A DNA stretch of 54,676 bases from IMG/VR virus record IMGVR_UViG_3300033571_016891, positions 1-54,676 of that record; one strand, written 5' to 3'. The notes under the pieces are model-generated. The model was given only the letters and a program-made list of their open reading frames with translations, did no database searches and was not told the DNA's origin. The position numbers and the translations under genes are program-made. Position 1 is the stretch's first letter. Each line of letters starts with the position of its first letter. This DNA is from a virus. Below, piece after piece: positions 47,070-54,676 of the stretch.

Positions 47070-49430
47070 TTAGTTTGATGAAGAGGTCGCCATTAAAACA
47101 TATACAGTTTCAGTTTGTCCACCTGTACATATCCTTAGTGGTCTAAATCTGGCCGTCCTACCCCCCAGAGCCGCGACATCCATTATAATTTCTCCCCCAC
47201 CTCCCGTCATATGTAACACCTGTGGAGCTATCGATACATTGCCAGTAGAATTTGTTACACGTAGAGCATCATGTCCAATTTCTACTTTATCAGAGTTAAG
47301 CTTAAATCGTAAGCCAGAACTGCTCATTTCCGCTTCGTGTTGAGTTGGGCCTGAGAATTTTAACCCTTCCGCCCCATATTCCCCCTTGAATTGAAAGGCG
47401 TTTAAAATTTTTATTCCTGTTTCTGCTATTAAAAGTTTTGCAGCTGTCGCTATGCTCTGTGCATTTAATGCGGTAATATTATCTAAATTAGGTACTATAG
47501 CTATGGTATTTGAAAACAGTGTATTCACTCTTAACATGGGAAGAGCTGCTGCCATAACTACTCGTGCTAAAACTTCTAATGAGCCCCCATTTATTATATT
47601 GCCAGTATCACTAGTGTAGAATACTTGATTTAAAATCTGGGGGCCGTTTGCGCCCACAAACGCCTTGATAGAATTCTTGATCAAATTGCTAGTTGTACCA
47701 GCTTGGTCGATAAACTTTTCAAAAATGTTGTCTCTTTTATCCCCAATCTTCTGATATAATGGAGGGTTTAAATTTGTAAGGCTAGTAGCAAACATTGGCG
47801 ACAAAATTTGGTCTTGGTTGTCGTCAATGAATTCCACAATTGAGTCCTTAATTTGGGTACTTGTTTCCCCTGTAGCAGAAATTATTTGATTGAATATACC
47901 ATCCCTATTTTGTTTTACATACTTCTCTAAACGATCTTTTATTTCTTGGGTAACAGTACCATTTGCATCTATTATTTTAAATACAATATCATTTTTATTT
48001 CTATCAATAAATTCTATAATCGAATCTTTGATTTCAGGTTTTGTATCGCCATTTGGTTTAATAATTTTAGCAAACAAGTCCTTATCATTTTTTCCTACGA
48101 ATTCTACAATTGCATCCTTAATTTGGGTAGTTTGGGCATTGCCGTTTTGATCTATAAATTTATAAAAAAGATTATTTATAGTGCCACTAGTACAACCAGC
48201 GGAAATAATTTTATCTAAAACTAAACACCAGTCTATACAACTTTGGGAAACAGTGGTACTATTTATAACGTCATTTATAACTGTACATAAATTAAAACCA
48301 CAAACATTAGCTGGACCATTAAGTTGTATTTGTGCTGGCACTAGGCTTAAAATATCGCAAGGATTGGGTATAGATACGGCCCCACTTACGTAAGCACGTA
48401 TTCCACTTCTTAATTGACCTAATTTGGTTTGGTCGGAAACACAGTTAGCTACCCCCTCAGAAATAGATGCCGCTATATATGCATTTATTTTATTTTCTAC
48501 TTTTATAGAATATTCACAAGCTTGACCATTAGGGCTATTTGGGTTATTTGGATCATAGCTAGTACAATCAAATGCGGCTAAAAGCTTTTGATTATAATTT
48601 GCCATACCATTATAACTTTTGTCTAAGCCCGGATGATCACATAAATCGCCAGTATAGCCCGCCGAAACATTTGGCCCACTTGGGTTAGAAATAGTACATG
48701 GGTCAAAACTATTAAATAACTCTACTAAGTGATTTGAAACTCTAGTATCAATAGCACGGGCCAAATCACAATCACAATCGCCACTAATAACAGTGTCTAT
48801 CCCAGAGAAATTACATAGGTCTAGGTTTATACCACTAATATCTGAAGCATTATGCCTATGACCAACTAACGAATAATTACCCAACGCTTGTTTCCCACTC
48901 AGTGCCGATTGTAAGCCATTAACACCTGAGATTTCGTGACTATGTGTAGCATTTGCGTAGTTACCCGCAACTTGCTTCGCGTCCAGCGCAGACTGCAATG
49001 CTGTAACGTCTGAAATCGCATGATTGTGCGTAGCATTTGCGTAGTTACCCGCAACTTGCTTCGCGTCTAAAGCCGACTGTAATCCTGTAACATCTGGAAT
49101 AACTAGTGTAACGAAACCAACCTTTCCGGCGACGCTATCTACTGCGGAAATAGGTATTTCTATATACATACTTCCCGACCAGCGGTATCTCTTACGAGTA
49201 CCTATTGCTAAATAGATTTTTCCATTTTGGCCAGTAGTGGGAAAATTTTCAAAATTTGAGTATTCTAATATCTCATCTACGTAACTAGGAAGTTGGGATG
49301 ATGGAATTACACCATTTACTAAGGTTGAATAATTTCCAGTCTCTTGTTTTAAGTTTAGTGCAGTTTGTAGACCCCTAATTTGGGAAATTTCGTGTCCCTC
49401 TACCTTATCTACTGATGAAATTTTAATCAT
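47070..49430 (-). CDS. Long tail fibre protein with tandem repeats
   Basis: A 786-residue protein. Near the N-terminus a 30-odd-residue unit (LQSALDAKQVAGNYANATHN) is repeated three times, a classic fibre shaft pattern. Between about residues 420 and 620 a second repeat of 35-40 residues occurs several times (IKDSIVEFIDRNKNDI-type helical units). The C-terminal 150 residues are strand-rich (FSGPTQHEAEMSSSGLRF). This is a typical trimeric fibre layout: attachment domain, shaft repeats and tip. No enzymatic domain is seen. Confidence 0.75.
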   Translation of the reverse strand: MIKISSVDKVEGHEISQIRGLQTALNLKQETGNYSTLVNGVIPSSQLPSYVDEILEYSNFENFPTTGQNGKIYLAIGTRKRYRWSGSMYIEIPISAVDSVAGKVGFVTLVIPDVTGLQSALDAKQVAGNYANATHNHAISDVTALQSALDAKQVAGNYANATHSHEISGVNGLQSALSGKQALGNYSLVGHRHNASDISGINLDLCNFSGIDTVISGDCDCDLARAIDTRVSNHLVELFNSFDPCTISNPSGPNVSAGYTGDLCDHPGLDKSYNGMANYNQKLLAAFDCTSYDPNNPNSPNGQACEYSIKVENKINAYIAASISEGVANCVSDQTKLGQLRSGIRAYVSGAVSIPNPCDILSLVPAQIQLNGPANVCGFNLCTVINDVINSTTVSQSCIDWCLVLDKIISAGCTSGTINNLFYKFIDQNGNAQTTQIKDAIVEFVGKNDKDLFAKIIKPNGDTKPEIKDSIIEFIDRNKNDIVFKIIDANGTVTQEIKDRLEKYVKQNRDGIFNQIISATGETSTQIKDSIVEFIDDNQDQILSPMFATSLTNLNPPLYQKIGDKRDNIFEKFIDQAGTTSNLIKNSIKAFVGANGPQILNQVFYTSDTGNIINGGSLEVLARVVMAAALPMLRVNTLFSNTIAIVPNLDNITALNAQSIATAAKLLIAETGIKILNAFQFKGEYGAEGLKFSGPTQHEAEMSSSGLRFKLNSDKVEIGHDALRVTNSTGNVSIAPQVLHMTGGGGEIIMDVAALGGRTARFRPLRICTGGQTETVYVLMATSSSN

Positions 49431-49586
49431 AAGAGTATTTACACTAAGTGTAGCATATTATGATCGATTTAGTTTTCTATTTTTATTATGCGTATAGACG
49501 GAACATTAATTCTTTAATGCCTATACCATTAAATGGTGCCCTTATAGTTTAAAACGCATCATTAATTACTAAATATAAATTAATAA

Positions 49587-50144
49587 TTATAGGTCAATTT
49601 TTACAAGAGCGTAACCTTCTGTGTCTACAGCACTTAAAAACTTACCCACTACAACAATTCCATCGGTAGCAATTTTACCGTCATCACCTGCGTAAGCGGC
49701 ATCACCAACATCTGGTAATCCGCCACCAGCACCACGATCAGTTAAATCAAAATCATTTACGAAAATAATACCCTTTGTTAAAATTGGCACTGCTTGGTTT
49801 GGTAACACGGCATCCATTTCAGCAAGTTTTCTTGGGTTATAGATAAGATACTCACCATTTTCATCAACTTCTCTTACGTCTTTTAAGATAACACCAAAAG
49901 GTGCTGGAACTGTATTGTAAGTTGGTGTAGCAGTTACCTCTGCGACAACATCAAATCTGGCTGATACAGCATTTGCCACACTTGAAAGGTTTGTTGGCAA
50001 TTGTGATACGCCACCGTCAGTATTTTTCCAAGTATATACTGGTGTAACTAAAGTGCCCTTGGTTGCTGGGGCCTGTCCGGAATAAGAATACAAGTTTATT
50101 ACGTCGTGCTCGCTATAGTTACGAAATGGTTTTAAATTTGGCAT
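49587..50144 (-). CDS. Structural protein paralogous to head decoration protein (copy 2)
   Basis: A 185-residue protein paralogous to 967-1503, sharing the N-terminal NLKPFRNYSEHDVINL and the blocks KDVREVDENGE and PILTKG. It lies in the tail-fibre region about 48 kb away. It may decorate another virion part or be an alternative capsid cement. A GTGTAATTG box lies about 27 nt before the ATG. Confidence 0.65.
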   Translation of the reverse strand: MPNLKPFRNYSEHDVINLYSYSGQAPATKGTLVTPVYTWKNTDGGVSQLPTNLSSVANAVSARFDVVAEVTATPTYNTVPAPFGVILKDVREVDENGEYLIYNPRKLAEMDAVLPNQAVPILTKGIIFVNDFDLTDRGAGGGLPDVGDAAYAGDDGKIATDGIVVVGKFLSAVDTEGYALVKIDL

Positions 50145-50171
50145 AATCTTTAATAATGATTGTTAAATACA

Positions 50172-50178
50172 ATTACAC
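50172..50178 (-). promoter_or_regulatory. Late-type GTGTAAT box
   Basis: Minus strand AAGTGTAATTG about 27 nt before the ATG at 50144. Confidence 0.45.
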
Positions 50179-50225
50179 TTATTTTTATAAATCTGTAATA
50201 TTTTTAATTTAAAAAAATACAAGTA

Positions 50226-50705
50226 TTATACGCCACTAGGTAGCGGCCAAACTGACGGCCCCCAACCGCAAGATCCATCTAACAGAGTATCAAACCTACG
50301 TCCTGTACAGTCTGCATAGGTTAATGTTAATGAACTACTACCCGTAATTCCCCTATAAGAATAGGTTATACCATTTGTGTCTACAGCTGCCATTTCAACA
50401 CTTGAATATGATAAACCACCAGAACAAATACCTAGAACCGAGTCCCCCGGTCCATTAATTGTTCCAAGATATTGCCAATCACAGCCTACGCAAAAAGTCG
50501 CCTGTGTGCCCTCTGGGGGTCTAGTAAAAGAAATTCCACCAACTTTATAAACCAAATAAGTAGTAACATTTCCTAATGGGGGACAGCACTCTATAGTACT
50601 GCCGTCCTGAGCAGTGGTTTGGAATCTATATTGCTCGTCGCATTCACAAGGTGATCTATATCCTTGTGCCTCGCAACATAAACATGGGGCGGCATTTGTA
50701 CTCAT
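50226..50705 (-). CDS. Cys-rich virion protein sharing a module with 45668-47059
   Basis: A 159-residue protein with many Cys in its first half (CLCCEAQGYRSPCECDEQ) and a central module (CVGCDWQYLGTINGPGDS ... VEMAAVDTNGITYSYRG) that matches the two repeated modules of the larger Cys-rich protein. It precedes the fibre cluster as an independent copy. Probable virion adsorption or adhesion protein. Confidence 0.55.
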   Translation of the reverse strand: MSTNAAPCLCCEAQGYRSPCECDEQYRFQTTAQDGSTIECCPPLGNVTTYLVYKVGGISFTRPPEGTQATFCVGCDWQYLGTINGPGDSVLGICSGGLSYSSVEMAAVDTNGITYSYRGITGSSSLTLTYADCTGRRFDTLLDGSCGWGPSVWPLPSGV

Positions 50706-50710
50706 ATTAT

Positions 50711-51835
50711 TTATATATAATTTACTTTAACGTTGAAAATAATTACCTGATTACAGTTACTTGCATTTACACATCTAAGTCTCCAAATAACGCCCTCAAT
50801 TCCAAGACTATTAAATGAGCTAACGTAAACTGGTTTAGCTATACGATATGAAGAGAATTGGCCCTGCGAGTTTAAAAGAGCAAATCTTTCAGTTTCTCCA
50901 ACATTAGGGTTGTCTCTTAAATATAAATTAACCTTATAAGCGTTAGACAAACTTGTTGACCCCAAGTAAGCGGCGCTTGGATATTCAATATTAACAGTAC
51001 TAGCTTGCTGTGGGGCTAATTGTACTGACGGAGTACATGTAATAAATGGTCTTCTACCAGTACACTTATCTACAACGTAACCTAATTTAATAAACCCAAC
51101 TTGGGTTGGTTCTGGTCTAAAGTCTGTTAAATTAGCATTTCTAAATTCTGCAAATTGATTTTTAATCTGTGCGGCTAGGTCAAATGTTTTAAATGCTGTT
51201 GTTCCTCCGGTTTGGTACTGTAATGTAAAAGTTCTAGTTATTGTTGCGGGAGGTGCTATTGTGATATTGGTAGATGTACTTGTAGGTGCTGCATGAAATT
51301 GATTATTACCACCTTGAGTATAATTAATTTTTATTGTTCCTATTTTTAGCAAACTCAATAAACGCGTTGCAGAGTTAATAGTTGCCTGTCCAGTACCATT
51401 TGTAACAGTTATTGTAACTGGTAGACCAGAAGTTGCCGTGCCAGCCGATAATGTAGTTGTGGTGCCACAAGTGTAAGGCCCCAAGTTAAGTGTTGCTGAA
51501 ATAGTCTGCTGTCTTTTGCAAACAAATTGAATAGATTTAGTTGCCGCTGTCCAAACATTACTGCCGCTATTGCTTCCTGTTAAAATAAAATCACCCGGCG
51601 TTGTAACGGTAATATCAACCAAGTTAGCACGATTACCAGTGCCCTGAGCAACTGTCGCTACCCCGCCATTACTACTAATAACTGTATAGTTAATAGTTAT
51701 AGCCGCATTACTTGTAAATGCATTAAATGTTATTATGGTCGAAGGACTGTTATAACTATAAAGCCTTGAGCTTTGAGTATTTGTAATACTCGAAACACTA
51801 ATTATTTGTGTTTTTTTTGCAGTTACGATGGACAT
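50711..51835 (-). CDS. Ig-like virion protein
   Basis: A 374-residue Thr/Ser/Asn-rich protein. The first half is two or more beta-sandwich units (VISSNGGVATVAQGTGNRAN and LPVTITVTNGTGQATINSAT) of the bacterial Ig-like kind, and the last 170 residues form a separate strand-rich domain. Ig-like domains on phage virions help weak cell-surface binding. It is preceded by a clear GTGTAATATA box 6 nt from the ATG. Confidence 0.6.
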   Translation of the reverse strand: MSIVTAKKTQIISVSSITNTQSSRLYSYNSPSTIITFNAFTSNAAITINYTVISSNGGVATVAQGTGNRANLVDITVTTPGDFILTGSNSGSNVWTAATKSIQFVCKRQQTISATLNLGPYTCGTTTTLSAGTATSGLPVTITVTNGTGQATINSATRLLSLLKIGTIKINYTQGGNNQFHAAPTSTSTNITIAPPATITRTFTLQYQTGGTTAFKTFDLAAQIKNQFAEFRNANLTDFRPEPTQVGFIKLGYVVDKCTGRRPFITCTPSVQLAPQQASTVNIEYPSAAYLGSTSLSNAYKVNLYLRDNPNVGETERFALLNSQGQFSSYRIAKPVYVSSFNSLGIEGVIWRLRCVNASNCNQVIIFNVKVNYI

Positions 51836-51841
51836 ACTTAG

Positions 51842-51851
51842 TATATTACAC
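51842..51851 (-). promoter_or_regulatory. Late-type GTGTAATATA box
   Basis: Minus strand GTGTAATATA 6 nt before the ATG at 51835. Confidence 0.5.
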
Positions 51852-51884
51852 GTAACTTTATTTTAATGCGTAAAAAATGATTTT

Positions 51885-52118
51885 TTACCCCATATTTAAA
51901 AGGTTTTGTATACCATTTATTTCAAAAGCAATTTCTTCACTACATGTAATGTGGTTTATTCTGAATTTATATTTATTGTTAAAATAGTTAACAGTAGATT
52001 CTAATTCTTTTTTTGCCTCTTCAAGCGTTTTGAACCTACTTCTCATTCCACAATCCTTCCAAGCGGTTGTGTCTGGTTCCAATATTTCTAATAAATAAGT
52101 ATCGCCTATGGTTGTCAT
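51885..52118 (-). CDS. Small protein, unknown
   Basis: A 77-residue soluble, mostly helical protein (MTTIGDTYLLEILEPDTTAW...). It starts 1 bp after the preceding gene's stop. No family recognised. Confidence 0.55.
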   Translation of the reverse strand: MTTIGDTYLLEILEPDTTAWKDCGMRSRFKTLEEAKKELESTVNYFNNKYKFRINHITCSEEIAFEINGIQNLLNMG

Positions 52119-52119
52119 A

Positions 52120-52359
52120 TTATATTTTAGTAAAACAATCGATATTCAAATAATCATGCCATTCAATATGTTCATCTATCTCACGAGAAAAAGCGGTTAG
52201 TAAAAAATTAACTACTTGTTTTCTGGTTTTGCCCTGTTGAAAACAGTTGATAATTGCCATTTCAATCTTAGTATCATTTTCTCCAGATGGTAAATCTATC
52301 ATCCAGCTGGCGGCATTTTTCCTTCTCTTTTCTAAAAAGATATTCATTGAGTCGTTCAT
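52120..52359 (-). CDS. Small helical protein, unknown
   Basis: A 79-residue helical protein (MNDSMNIFLEKRRKNAASWM...). A TGTAATTATAT box lies just before the ATG. Function unknown. Confidence 0.55.
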   Translation of the reverse strand: MNDSMNIFLEKRRKNAASWMIDLPSGENDTKIEMAIINCFQQGKTRKQVVNFLLTAFSREIDEHIEWHDYLNIDCFTKI

Positions 52360-52418
52360 ATATAATTACATTGATTAATTATGAGTTACCCTTTTTATTG
52401 TAGGGGTATTGTTAACTG

Positions 52419-52592
52419 TTAGTGATTGATAGCAAACCATGCTATTATAGTAGCAATTATTGCAAGTACAGTCAAGCAAAGAATGGCATAAATAGCTTTA
52501 CAAAAAAACGTGAATATTTTATACAAACCAAATAATAATACAAACGGTATTAGTATAAATCCCCAACACGCAGATAAAAAAGGATCTAACAT
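52419..52592 (-). CDS. Small membrane protein
   Basis: A 57-residue protein with two long hydrophobic helices (FILIPFVLLFGLYKIF and ILCLTVLAIIATIIAWF) and few charges. A GTGTAATAA box lies 7 nt before the ATG, just after tRNA-Ser. Possible second holin-like or regulatory membrane peptide; function unknown. Confidence 0.5.
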   Translation of the reverse strand: MLDPFLSACWGFILIPFVLLFGLYKIFTFFCKAIYAILCLTVLAIIATIIAWFAINH

Positions 52593-52613
52593 AATATTTA
52601 TTACACTAAAAAA

Positions 52614-52701
52614 TGGCGGAAGCAGTAGGATTCGAACCTACGAAGGCTTTAATACCTCAGCTGTTTTCAAGACAGTGTCCTCGACCAACCGGGCTACTTC
52701 C
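52614..52701 (-). tRNA. tRNA-Ser (TGA)
   Basis: Class II, 88 nt; anticodon TGA in loop CTTGAAA; acceptor GGAAGTA pairs with TGCTTCC; discriminator G; CCA encoded. Confidence 0.85.
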
Positions 52702-52710
52702 ATTAATATT

Positions 52711-52783
52711 TAGGACTAGTAGGGATCGAACCTACGACAAACACGTTATCAACATGCCACTCTACCAACTGAGTTATAGTCCT
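52711..52783 (-). tRNA. tRNA-Ile (GAT)
   Basis: Acceptor AGGACTA/TAGTCCT; anticodon GAT in loop TTGATAA; CCA not encoded; 73 nt. Confidence 0.82.
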
Positions 52784-52792
52784 GAGAAAATT

Positions 52793-52877
52793 TGGTGGGC
52801 AGAGAAGGACTCGAACCTTCGAAATCTAATGAGAGCGGATTTACAGTCCGCTGTAATTGCCGCTATACGATCTACCC
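52793..52877 (-). tRNA. tRNA-Tyr (GTA)
   Basis: Class II, 85 nt; anticodon GTA in loop CTGTAAA; discriminator A; CCA encoded. Confidence 0.85.
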
Positions 52878-52883
52878 AAAAAT

Positions 52884-52959
52884 TGGAGCCCCCGGTCGGG
52901 ATCAAACCGACGACCTCAAGTTTACAAAACTCGTGCTCTATCAACTGAGCTACAGGGGC
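52884..52959 (-). tRNA. tRNA-Thr (TGT)
   Basis: Acceptor GCCCCTG/CGGGGGC; anticodon TGT in loop TTTGTAA; CCA encoded; 76 nt. Confidence 0.85.
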
Positions 52960-53022
52960 ATGAATGGTGGAGTCGATCAGTTTTTATAGATAACTCCACT
53001 TTCAAAGTATAATATATTATAC

Positions 53023-53601
53023 ATGAAAATACAAGAACAAATTGGAAAAAAGTTTGCGAATATGGAAATACTTGAGGTTATTGGCTATAGAAAAGTTAAA
53101 TGTAGGTGTGATTGCGGTAATTTAAAAAATTGTGATTTTCAAGATCTTAGAAGGGGGAGAATTAAGGCTTGCGGTTGCAAGAGGCATACGCCTGAACTCA
53201 ATGAGCTTTCTAGAATTAGAGCGTACCAGCTTTTAGAGAAGGGGGTTTTAAATAAAGGTGGAGATAATTATCCGAAAGAAGATAGGGAATTTAAATATAT
53301 GTTATATAGAATAAAAACTAAAGGCAGAAAGGAATGTTTTATTAGTGTTCAGGATTTAAAAGACGTATGGGAATCACAAAACGGAATATGCGCATATAGC
53401 AAAATTAAATTATCTCTCCCAACTTTTTCCAACCCAAACTCGTTAGAACCTTATTATATGGCATCGGTCGATAGAATCGATTCTTTAAAACCATACTCAA
53501 AAGATAATATCCAATTCGTTAGCCGAACTATAAATTATGCTAAAAATTCTATGACACATGAACAAATGTGTGAATTTATTGAATTAATTAAATTTAGTTA
53601 A
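53023..53601 (+). CDS. Homing-type endonuclease next to tRNAs and tmRNA
   Basis: A 192-residue protein. An N-terminal Cys cluster (KCRCDCGNLKNCDFQD ... KACGCKRH) is a probable zinc-binding finger. The C-terminal half has a nuclease-like core (YMASVDRIDSLKPYSKDNIQ, then RTINYAKNSMT) like the HNH proteins adjacent to phage tRNA clusters. It faces against the tRNAs and the tmRNA. A TATAATATATTATAC stretch lies before the ATG. Likely a free-standing homing endonuclease. Confidence 0.6.
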   Translation: MKIQEQIGKKFANMEILEVIGYRKVKCRCDCGNLKNCDFQDLRRGRIKACGCKRHTPELNELSRIRAYQLLEKGVLNKGGDNYPKEDREFKYMLYRIKTKGRKECFISVQDLKDVWESQNGICAYSKIKLSLPTFSNPNSLEPYYMASVDRIDSLKPYSKDNIQFVSRTINYAKNSMTHEQMCEFIELIKFS

Positions 53602-53607
53602 GTAACC

Positions 53608-54043
53608 TGGACGCGAGGAGAGTCGAACTCCTGTCTTTAATATTGATTACTATATATTCATTCACATGTTTTGGTAAATTCAGCATTTGATTGACTAGAG
53701 GCTGCTATGGTTTACCGACCTATCTTTTAGAGTCTGCCTGATATAGTGAAGAGTCTACATCCACCCCCTACGCTTGTTTTACGAGTATCGTAGATACTAC
53801 TCTAACCTACTATATTTTCCAAAAGCTTAGTAGGATCTGCTTTTGGCGTTTATGCGGCCAACGCGTAAGACTCTTCTTCGGAGAAGAATTCTACAACATT
53901 TGTCATCGCTGACTTGACTGCATTAACTGCATTAGTAATAACTTTTGCATTTATGTTTTCGATCAGCTTTTAAGGTAGCCAGCTGATCAACTACCACATG
54001 CATATACAGTTTTCAACGATTAAATCGAAACCAGTACGCGCCC
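53608..54043 (-). ncRNA. ssrA: tmRNA (ssrA) with 32-residue tag
   Basis: A transfer-messenger RNA of about 436 nt that frees stalled ribosomes. The two ends pair as a tRNA-like acceptor stem (GGGCGCG with CGCGTCC), with a T arm (AGGAG TTCGACT CTCCT) near the 3' end. A pseudoknot (GTAG..GATCAGC..CTAC..GCTGATC) lies 12 nt before the predicted resume codon GCA at 53948-53946, the spacing seen in E. coli. From there an open frame runs 32 codons and ends in YALAA and a TAA stop at 53850, the standard degradation signal. The tag start is inferred; an internal start would shorten it. CCA is not encoded. Confidence 0.85.
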
Positions 54044-54160
54044 GTAAATTAGATTATACTATCAAAGATCATAAAAGGATCCTAGGATCCAGTATAAGTT
54101 TATTACACAAAGTAATTTGCCTACACACTTATAATAAAATTATTTATGTATATTGTCAAA
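54044..54160 (-). promoter_or_regulatory. tmRNA upstream region
   Basis: No gene is seen. On the minus strand TATAAT (54055) lies 9 nt before the mature 5' end, and a GTGTAATAA box lies further upstream. A 14-bp perfect palindrome GGATCCTAGGATCC sits at 54077-54090. Confidence 0.4.
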
Positions 54161-54355
54161 TTATTTCTTAACTTTTTTCCAAAACCAATATGGGCCAACT
54201 ATATCGTCAAAATATAAAGACAAATGCATGAATTTTTGGTAGTAATAAAAACAAAATTCATTATTAATCTTGCTTAAGAAATCCACACAATAGTAGAAAA
54301 ATACAACTAAAAATTTATAAAATAAAATTTTATTATTTAATAGAAGTGCGCGCAT
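54161..54355 (-). CDS. Small protein, unknown, doubtful
   Basis: A 64-residue aromatic-rich protein (MRALLLNNKILFYKFLVVFF) with one hydrophobic stretch, starting 5 bp after the end of the next small membrane gene. AT-rich; may be a chance frame. Confidence 0.3.
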   Translation of the reverse strand: MRALLLNNKILFYKFLVVFFYYCVDFLSKINNEFCFYYYQKFMHLSLYFDDIVGPYWFWKKVKK

Positions 54356-54360
54356 ACAGA

Positions 54361-54588
54361 TCAAAAGCAGTATTGATAAATTAAACTAATAAAAAAATAA
54401 ACAAGAGACGGAACGAATAAAAAGCCACCATACCCAATTAGGATATTTATCCAAGTGTTTTTAGGGTCTTCCACGAAAGCATCTACGTCTTCCTTGTAGA
54501 TGAGAAATATTGCAATAATAGAAAAAACTATTGTAATAAGGTATATAACATCAAAGGTTATAAGTATTCTATTAATCAAGTTAAACAT
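54361..54588 (-). CDS. Small two-span membrane protein
   Basis: A 75-residue protein with hydrophobic helices at about residues 9-30 (FDVIYLITIVFSIIAIFLIY) and 49-72. The start at 54588 is used because the longer frame would begin inside tRNA-Ala. It sits directly downstream of tRNA-Ala. Function unknown. Confidence 0.45.
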   Translation of the reverse strand: MFNLINRILITFDVIYLITIVFSIIAIFLIYKEDVDAFVEDPKNTWINILIGYGGFLFVPSLVYFFISLIYQYCF

Positions 54589-54603
54589 AATTATTAAAGG
54601 TTT

Positions 54604-54676
<73 letters not shown>

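Noticed and set aside
52510-52989. Plus-strand ORFs of 65-111 residues
   Set aside because: They read through tRNA genes (phrases like GGSSRIRTYEGF or GREGLEPSK are typical tRNA translations).
54077-54090. Perfect palindrome GGATCCTAGGATCC as an attachment or packaging site
   Set aside because: A single copy; no integrase or terminase evidence links it to such a role.

Overview
This window is part of the genome of a large tailed double-stranded DNA phage, or a prophage or phage contig. It carries a head and packaging block, a lysis cassette, long tail-fibre-like proteins, rIIA/rIIB homologues, PhoH, a small heat-shock protein, a phage-type sigma factor, about 18 tRNAs and a tmRNA. The host cannot be read directly. 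A lipoprotein with a C-terminal membrane anchor (unimolecular-spanin layout) points to an outer membrane. One tail-side protein carries autotransporter-type beta-strand repeats of the kind common in Verrucomicrobiota. Good TTGACA/TATAAT-type promoters argue for ordinary sigma-70 transcription. A Gram-negative host, possibly in the PVC group, is an inference only.

Layout: 1-13.6 kb (mostly minus strand) holds major capsid, decoration protein, protease/scaffold, endolysin, holin candidate, spanin, portal, large terminase, an ERCC4-type nuclease, a putative small-terminase gene, a sigma factor and PhoH. 13.7-18.8 kb holds a metallophosphoesterase, Hsp20 and two long surface proteins. A TTAGGG-like G-rich tract at 18.87-18.94 kb marks a strand switch. 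19.1-31.3 kb (plus strand, visibly more GC-rich) is an island of more than 30 small genes, read as early or host-takeover genes. 31.4-43.9 kb (minus strand) mixes tRNAs, homing-type endonucleases, rIIA/rIIB, an AAA+ RuvB-like ATPase and a UV-damage endonuclease. A second G-rich strand switch lies at 44.58-44.85 kb. 45.0-52.6 kb encodes tail or adsorption proteins, including a thrombospondin-like segment and a paralogue of the head decoration protein. The right end (52.6-54.7 kb) is a tRNA/tmRNA cluster.

Two promoter grammars can be read. In the early island many genes have a -35/-10 pair whose -10 box ends exactly 6 nt before the ATG, which predicts leaderless mRNAs; a phage-encoded initiator-like tRNA-Met lies in the same island. 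Structural and late-looking genes instead carry a GTGTAATAT-like box shortly upstream, a candidate target for the phage sigma factor.

The most unusual feature is a family of about 14 copies of a composite repeat (hairpin plus a 17-nt GC block, GCCGGGC-CCC-GCCGGGC or its mirror) between 20.1 and 37.6 kb, separating small-gene cassettes. Other oddities are a tmRNA with a predicted 32-residue tag, tRNAs whose anticodon and shape do not match, a second short repeat family at 41.6-43.5 kb, and a duplicated two-hairpin element upstream of two early genes. All calls are from reading the sequence; no database search was possible.
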